A stretch of DNA of 24,073 nt from positions 1-24,073 of the forward strand of contig AJWJ01000364.1 of assembly GCA_000277445.1 (NCBI GenBank). Direction: 5' to 3'. The notes under the pieces are model-generated. The model worked only from the letters and a program-made list of their open reading frames with translations, was not told the DNA's origin and made no database searches. Each line of letters starts with the position of its first letter. The stretch's first letter is position 1. The translations under genes were made by a program, and so were the position numbers. Below, piece after piece: positions 17,955-24,073 of the stretch. The DNA comes from Polysphondylium violaceum. Its lineage: Eukaryota > Evosea > Eumycetozoa > Dictyosteliales > Dictyosteliaceae.

Positions 17955-19046
17955 ATGACAGATGAAGAGAGTATACAAAAGATTGAAACCAATTTAAAAA
18001 GATTGATACATTCTTGTGAAAAGACTATAGCGAGTGATAATAACAACGATGATGAAACAAAGAGATCCATTGAAAAATATATACCATTTATGTTATCACA
18101 GCTAAAGAAACTAAATGAACTGACACAAACAACAAAGAAAAAGATAAATATTAATGCTAGCAATAACAACAGTAATAATGACAACAACGACGACTACTAT
18201 GGTGGCAAAGAAAAAGAATCAAAATATTATCCTACCAAAGAAACATTGACAGAGTACTCTAGAAAGATTGAAGTCATCGTTGGTTTAATTAATAAAGAGA
18301 AGATGGTAACTATCGTGAGTCAGATACATACTTTGTATGCCACTGTACTGTTAATATTAATATTCATATAATCACAGACATCACCAATTTCAAACAGACC
18401 ATCGATCATTAGACTACAATCAAGTGAACTATCTCATGCAAAGAAAATGGATGAAATCCATACAGTATTAAAACAAAAGAATAAAGAAGAGAAAAAGAAA
18501 ATAGAGTCATTGTTGCCTACGAGTAGTAATAATAGTAGTAATCAACAACAACAACAACAACAACAAAGGATATATAGTGAGAATAAATCATCACCATTGA
18601 TTAAATTTAGAAATACATTTCAACCAAACAACAATGAGTTGGTGAATTTGTTGGGAAGCAAGTACATAGGATCACAGGATGGTAATAGTAGTAGTGGTGG
18701 TGGTGATGGAAATACACCACTCGGTGATAGAGAACTTCAAGAACAAACAGACAAACAAAGACAAATGCAAGAATCGGTTACCAATGAATTACTAGAGATT
18801 GCCAAAGAATTGAAAAACAACTCTACTCAAATGAACTCTAAACTCTCTCAAGAAGGCTATAAATTAGATGAACTCTCTTCCCTCATGGTCCACAATCGTA
18901 GTAAACTAGACACACAGAGAGAAAGATTAAAAGACCACATATCAAAGAGCTCCAAAGACACGCTCAACTATTGTTTTATCATGGTCATTGTATTGGTGGT
19001 ATTGATCTCCACCTATTTATTCATCATAAAGTTGGCCTCCAAGTAA
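17955..19046 (+). CDS. use1: ER SNARE USE1 (two exons)
   Basis: USE1 is the tail-anchored ER SNARE that receives Golgi-derived retrograde vesicles with syntaxin 18 and Sec20. Exons 17955-18305 and 18378-19046 join in phase 0 across a 72-nt GTAACT...CACAG intron, giving 339 aa. Residues 1-110 contain an N-terminal helical region with an Asn/Asp-rich insert. The middle is low complexity (polyQ, Gly/Ser). The C-terminal LQEQTDKQRQMQESVTNELL then IAKELKNN and RSKLDTQRERLKDH is the family SNARE helix, followed by a tail anchor (FIMVIVLVVLISTYLFIIKL, about 317-336) and a three-residue lumenal end. It is longer than human USE1 (259 aa) mainly through low-complexity inserts. The ATG at 17955 follows a T-run in the leader. 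Confidence 0.87.
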
Positions 19047-19152
19047 AGCGGGCCATGGTAATAAGAATAAATCAAAACTATATACACAGTGTTGTGTATG
19101 TCGTGTACATAGATAGTATAACTAAAATAACAACTGTTTATTTAACTGGGAT

Positions 19153-20277
19153 CTAATAGAAAATAGTTTTCTTTGTGTAGTGTCTTTCGGCTTCTCTAAA
19201 CTCTTTGTCTTTGCCTTTGGTCCAGAGATAATAGTCGAGTTCTAAACTGTTTTTAATAAAGCTGTTTTGAGGTCTAGTCTTGACGATCTCCATCATTTCG
19301 TTGCAGGCTTGAATGGCGAGAATTCTGAGCTCAGTCTCTTGATCGCCGCTTTCCAATTCCTTGCTGGAGTCAATGTGTGCAGCAAGGGATGGGGATAACT
19401 CCAATATGCCAAACTTTCTGAGCACGGCAGGCAAAACATTGTCGGTAAACACGGTCAATTGGTCAATGTCGGAAAAGTTGAATCTCTCTGGAAGAGACTC
19501 GCCAAATCTTCGGTAGAGATCGGCGGCGAGTAATTGCACCTTTTTGAAAAAATAGACGTGATGGTCCTGGTACACGGTCTGGTCGTTGAATGCGGGTATC
19601 TTTTGAATGATCTTGTTGATAAAGTCCGCGGCCAATGGCTTGGTGTCTCCTCCTGCGGCGGGGGTGGTGATCTTCCAGACAAACTCACCAAAATCTTCAT
19701 AGCCCAGCTCAAACATGGTCTCGGTGCTCTCTCTGAGCACCTTTTGGATGTGAACAGCGAGGGGTTTCAATGTGGTATCTTTAAGTGTATAAATTCCGGT
19801 TTGGATCTGCACTTCCTCTTGAATGGGAATGGAAAAGAATGAACCAATATCATTGAGTGACAAGTTGTGTAAAAAGTGTGCAGATAATTTACCGCCCTGT
19901 GACAAAAACATTCCCATCAACCCGTAGCACAATGTCTCGTAGGCGCCCTTGCCAGAGGCCTCTTTTAACTCTTTTCTAAATCCACTGCCAAAATTGAGTA
20001 AATCTAAAATAAACCAAAAATTGGCCTCTTGGCTATTATTTGAAAAATTTAAAGGAAACAATACGATTGATGATTTTTGTTTAAATTCGTCTATTTATTC
20101 CATTATTAATATATGTATATCTCAATAGATATCTATCATTACTTGGTATGACTTACCTTCTTTAATATTGTCTAAAAATTCAATAATCTTGTCATGATTG
20201 ATTTTAACGTCTTTTGAATGTTGTTCTACCCATTTAGAAGACTCACGGACTTGTTGCATTGGATTGTCAGAAACCAT
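19153..20277 (-). CDS. qng1: Queuosine-5'-phosphate N-glycosylase QNG1 (DUF2419; two exons)
   Basis: Queuosine salvage protein (C9orf64/DUF2419 family), which releases queuine from queuosine 5'-monophosphate so it can be re-inserted into tRNA. An amoeba feeding on bacteria cannot make queuine and would depend on this. Exon 1 (20277-20157) and exon 2 (20090-19153) flank a 66-nt intron beginning GTAAGT; the split codon gives Asp41. The product is 352 aa, close to the human 341. Signatures are NFWFILDLLNFGSGF (about 64-78), the FTDNVLPAVLRKFGILELS block with the conserved Asp near 257, LRILAIQACNEM, and the terminal LELDYYLWTKGKD. The gene is head-to-head with the deubiquitinase (132 nt between starts) and tail-to-tail with USE1. 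Confidence 0.93.
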
Positions 20278-20409
20278 TGTATTTGTATATGTATATATAA
20301 GTAATATGAAAAAGTAGATATATGAAATTGATCCAAATTATCAAAAAAAGTTTTTAAAAATTAAAAAATGAAAAATTGATGTTCATAATTAATTGCGAAA
20401 AACCAAAGA

Positions 20410-23392
20410 ATGACAAATGATAATAGTGATGGTAATTTAATCTATATCTTTATAAGAGATCATTCTAGTCACGGTAGTCAACAACATATAGACAATGGTG
20501 CCCAACTTGAAGATGGTATCAATGATTTAATATCAATGTATCATCACGATTATCACAAGATATTGGGATCACTGATAGGATGTCTCGAACAGTTACCTAA
20601 AGAAATATCACTTTCAAAACAATCATACATCCTTGTATCGTTGATATTCAATACCGTCTACCACAAATACAAAAATGAACAACATTTCAATACAATTCTC
20701 GGGACGCTATTTGGTACAGATGATGATACAATCACCAATCTACTCTATAAACCAATTGTTACTGTAAACAAAGATATTCAATCGTTTTTTAATATCTATT
20801 ATATCATATTATTAGCAAGAATAGGAAATGGTAGTGGTAATAATCATTTTGATATTAATTCATCAATTAAACAATTTTTTCAATTCACCAAAACTTGTGC
20901 TACTCTGTATACAAAGGCTTTGAATGTTGATATCTTGTTCAACATCTCCAATATCTTTACACTATTATATAAACAAGAACAACTCGAAAATATTTCAAAT
21001 AATAGTAATAATAGTATAGTGGCAGTATTTAAACCAATCTCAATGCACCTAGTGAAGCAACTGATCCAACATTTATCCACTCTTTCTATCGACTTTACCA
21101 AAAGCAATAATAGTGTATATGTATCAAAATATGACTCAATACTTCAATCATTTATTGAAACAATATTTATATTTTGGTTTAGTAATACAAGTAATCAATT
21201 ATCGCAACAGCAATCAATTGAACAAGGAATGAGATTTATGTTTACTCTATTAATTCAAAATAGTGATAGCAGTGATAGTGCGAACGATCAACCAGTTACT
21301 TCATCAATAGCAAATATATTAAACATTTCACCAGTTGAAATGATACCTCAATTTATGTCGATTATAAATTCTGAAAATATAGCTGAAAGTCAATTATACA
21401 ATATCCTCTCCAAACTTACACTATGGCCATTGACAAATGTAAATTCAAAATGGGTTTTGGAAACTTTTAATTCTTTGATAAAATCTAAAAGACTAAAGCT
21501 TTTGGCAAGTTTGGTGAATGAATGTTCCAAATCTATCATTATGCAAATGTTTTGTTTGGAATTACTTTCGGGATCGTTTAATATTCTCGAGAGAATGCTA
21601 TTGGGCTATCAACACTCTCCAGATTCTTTTCACTCCGTGATTCACATCTTTCCCATTGTCATTGAATTTTTGAGTGCTTTGGATAAAAAGCTAGCAGTGG
21701 TGCCAGAGAACCCTGACCAGGGAACTACTTATTACATAAACTATGCAACTCAATTACTGGTGTATAAATTACTAAACCAAGTAACCGAGAGAAAAGACAT
21801 CTTGCTCTTGGCTCTGAGATCCAATTTAAAACCACAAAGATTCAAGACAGCCATCTCCGAAACGTTGAAAGGATTTTGTAGACTATCATGGACCCTCATG
21901 CACCACCATACTGGATATCCTGAACTCTACTCGCCACTCTATGATAAACTATTGGCCATCAATTCTGAATCACCAACTGAATTTGAAATGAAAATGAACC
22001 TGAAAAACAATGCATGGACAAGCCTGGACTCGATTGTCTATGATAGTGTCAGAGTTGGTAGAACACTCCAAGACCGTTCAGGTTTACTGAATCTCGGCAA
22101 CACCTGCTACATGAACTCTTTTCTTCAATCACTTTACATGACCACACCGCTATCACAGTATCTTCTCTATGATATGGATCAAAAAGTAATTAAAAGATTA
22201 ACAGAAACTTTGGCTGCAACGAGCAATCAAGATAAATCAAAAGTGGAACAAGAATTTGAAAAAGGGTTACAAAAAGATATCATGCTCAGACCAACTCTTC
22301 TCAAACAATTACAAATACTCTTTGGAAACATGAGACTGTCAATCAAAGAATCGACCAATCCGAAAATGTTTTTAACTACTCTTCCAATTGAATTTCAAAC
22401 TGGTCAACAACAAGATTCATTTGAATTTGGTAAATTATTACTTGATCAACTTGATGAAATTTTAAAGAAAAGAGATCCTATCCAAGTTTTAAAAAACAAT
22501 GATAAAAAAGAAGAGGAAAAAGAGGAAAAAGAAGAAAAAGAGAAAAAGAGGAAAAGAGGAAAAAGAAAAAAAAGAAACAATAACAACAATTATATCTAAA
22601 ATATTTGGAGGTAATTTAGAACAACATACTACTTGTAGAAAGTGTTTAAACCTATCGATAAAAAAGGAAACATTTTTAGAATTATCATTATCATTTCCTC
22701 CAAATCTTATTCAAAATGGTGGTAGTGGGTCATTGGAACTGGAAACTTTAATTAAAAGTTATTTAGACACTGAAGAAATGGTCGGTGATAATAAATATCA
22801 TTGTGACAAATGTCAATCACTTCAAGATGCAGATAAACAAATTAAAATCATAGATACTCCCGATCACTTGATTATTGCTATAAATAGATTTTATTTTAAT
22901 CGAGAAACAAAGTCTGTGTCAAAGATTTTGACACCAATTAATTATCCGATTGATGATTTAGTATTTAATAGTAGTAGGAGCGGTAGTAATAATTTTAATA
23001 GAATTGGAAATGATGGAAATCATTATAAACTCTATGCAGTCATTATGCATTCTGGTCAATCAATTCATCATGGTCATTACTTTACCTATGCCAGACCAAG
23101 TGCAAGTAAACAAAATGATTGGTGTTTATTTAATGATAGTATGGTGCAACTATCCGACACAAATTCTTTTAAAAGTATTTCAAATAGATTTCAAACAGAT
23201 GTACCATATATTTTATTTTACTCTAAATCGTCATCATCCTCCCCCAACAACAATCCAATTAATCTACTCGATCAACAACCAGTTACAACATGGATAAAAT
23301 CAATTATTCAAAAAGAAAATAATAATCTTTTATCAAAATCAAAAAACAATAATATTTTAGATCAATATCAAATAATGAAACCAGATTCTTAG
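20410..23392 (+). CDS. USP35/USP38-type deubiquitinase (frame break in A-run)
   Basis: A ubiquitin-specific protease of about 990 residues. The N-terminal 540 residues are helical and armadillo/HEAT-like, as in human USP35/USP38. The catalytic domain starts GLLNLGNTCYMNSFLQSLYM with the active Cys at residue 566. It continues with QQQDSFEFGKLLLDQLDE, a zinc site (TTCRKC ... CDKCQSLQDA), the catalytic His in HHGHYFTYARP (codon 23075-23077) and WCLFNDSMV. The frame changes within a purine-only Lys/Glu-rich tract: the first frame stops at 22599, while the homologous sequence from ETITTIISKIFGGNLEQ onward is in the next frame. The likely cause is a one-base slip in the 8-A run 22566-22573. It is a domain-linker position, so a sequencing or assembly indel is plausible. 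No intron-like sequence is there. Confidence 0.88.
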
Positions 23393-24073
23393 TTTGTAAT
23401 AAATCTACAATACTAATACCATAAGTTAATTTTATTTTTTATTTTATTTTCATCCTACCATGTTGAATTCAAACTTGGACTATGATGGATGTAGCAATGA
23501 ATTACTATGCTTCACGTTAAAATATCAATTGTTGTATTGATATGTTAACATGAAGAAAAGTATACCATTGCCACCATTCATTCAATGTACACAGTACTTT
23601 TTTTATAAATAAATATTTAGTGTTATGTTATTTTTATTTCTACCTACTTTCATAGATATAAATTCATTATCAAATTGATAATATTCTTCAAGAGATGTAA
23701 ATCTATTATAAAATAAAGGAGATGTCTGATATCTGTATATGTATTATCCCTTCATGTAAAATAATTTATTATAATAATCAAAAGCCCAATAATAAAATAA
23801 AATAAAAACCTATTGCCGAGGATGTACTCAACAAATATAATAAAATTAAAATGAATGAATGTTCATTGTAGTATTGATGATGGTGTCTGTTTGTTTTGAT
23901 TGATATCTAATTATAAAAAAAAGTGCAGATATTATTGGAAAGACGCATCAAAATCCTTTTTTTTGCCCACTTCAATGAGTGATTCTTTGTCGATTAGATT
24001 TTTTTTTTTTTGAAAAAATATTGCAAAAAAATTTTATTTGAAAATTATTGATACTGCTGATCTGTGGCTTTTA
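23393..24073. other. Terminal intergenic region
   Basis: Contains the 3' flank of the deubiquitinase gene (AATAAA just after the stop) and AT-rich DNA with A/T runs near 24000. A 40-odd codon open stretch on the minus strand ending at 23603 is noted elsewhere but is not called. No RNA gene seen. Confidence 0.5.

Noticed and set aside
22485-22590. An intron explaining the deubiquitinase frame change
   Set aside because: The tract is almost purely purine, lacks a T-rich 3' end and has only a poor GTTTTA donor. A homopolymer slip is simpler.

Overview
The window reads as nuclear DNA of a dictyostelid social amoeba. It is very AT-rich, with long A/T homopolymers between genes, CAA/GTT trinucleotide runs giving polyN and polyQ tracts, short (about 50-95 nt) AT-rich GT-AG introns, and genes packed on both strands. 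The proteins look Dictyostelium-like but the species cannot be named from sequence alone. Position 2 is an N, so the window probably starts at a contig edge.

Layout. 1-7 kb is a housekeeping block: an ethanolamine/choline kinase (+), a large WD40 protein (-), the three-exon Pol II subunit RPB9 (+), a four-CX9C complex I subunit of NDUFA8 type (-) and a membrane-anchored tRNA t6A dehydratase of the TcdA/Tcd type (+). 7.1-9.9 kb holds a tandem family on the minus strand: two intact two-TM proteins resembling Erf4/Golgin-A7/CHIC, and a decayed third copy with no long open frame. 10.5-16 kb is an accessory block of lineage-specific proteins: a signal-peptide protein with a probable GPI tail and TIG-like segments, two neighbouring secreted proteins that share gene structure, an N-terminal Cys-containing region and a promoter 12-mer but have different low-complexity tails, and an uncharacterised protein with an internal duplication and no clear first exon. 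16.0-17.0 kb is non-coding and contains a nested inverted-repeat element. 17-23.4 kb returns to conserved genes: selenoprotein F with an in-frame TGA (Sec) and a well-formed SECIS in its 3' UTR, the ER SNARE USE1, the queuosine-salvage hydrolase QNG1, and a USP35/38-type deubiquitinase whose frame breaks inside an A-run. The last 0.7 kb is non-coding as far as I can see.

The conserved genes do not form a pathway. Two act on tRNA modification (ct6A, queuosine), and two concern the secretory pathway (SELENOF, USE1). The likeliest lineage-specific system is the 11.6-14.9 kb pair of secreted proteins, one of which carries about eleven LPPLFGG-type repeats alternating with Pro/Thr/Ser spacers. Several gene models (RPB9, SELENOF, USE1, QNG1, NDUFA8 and the two secreted proteins) depend on splice sites I placed by eye; exon phases and family alignments agree with them.
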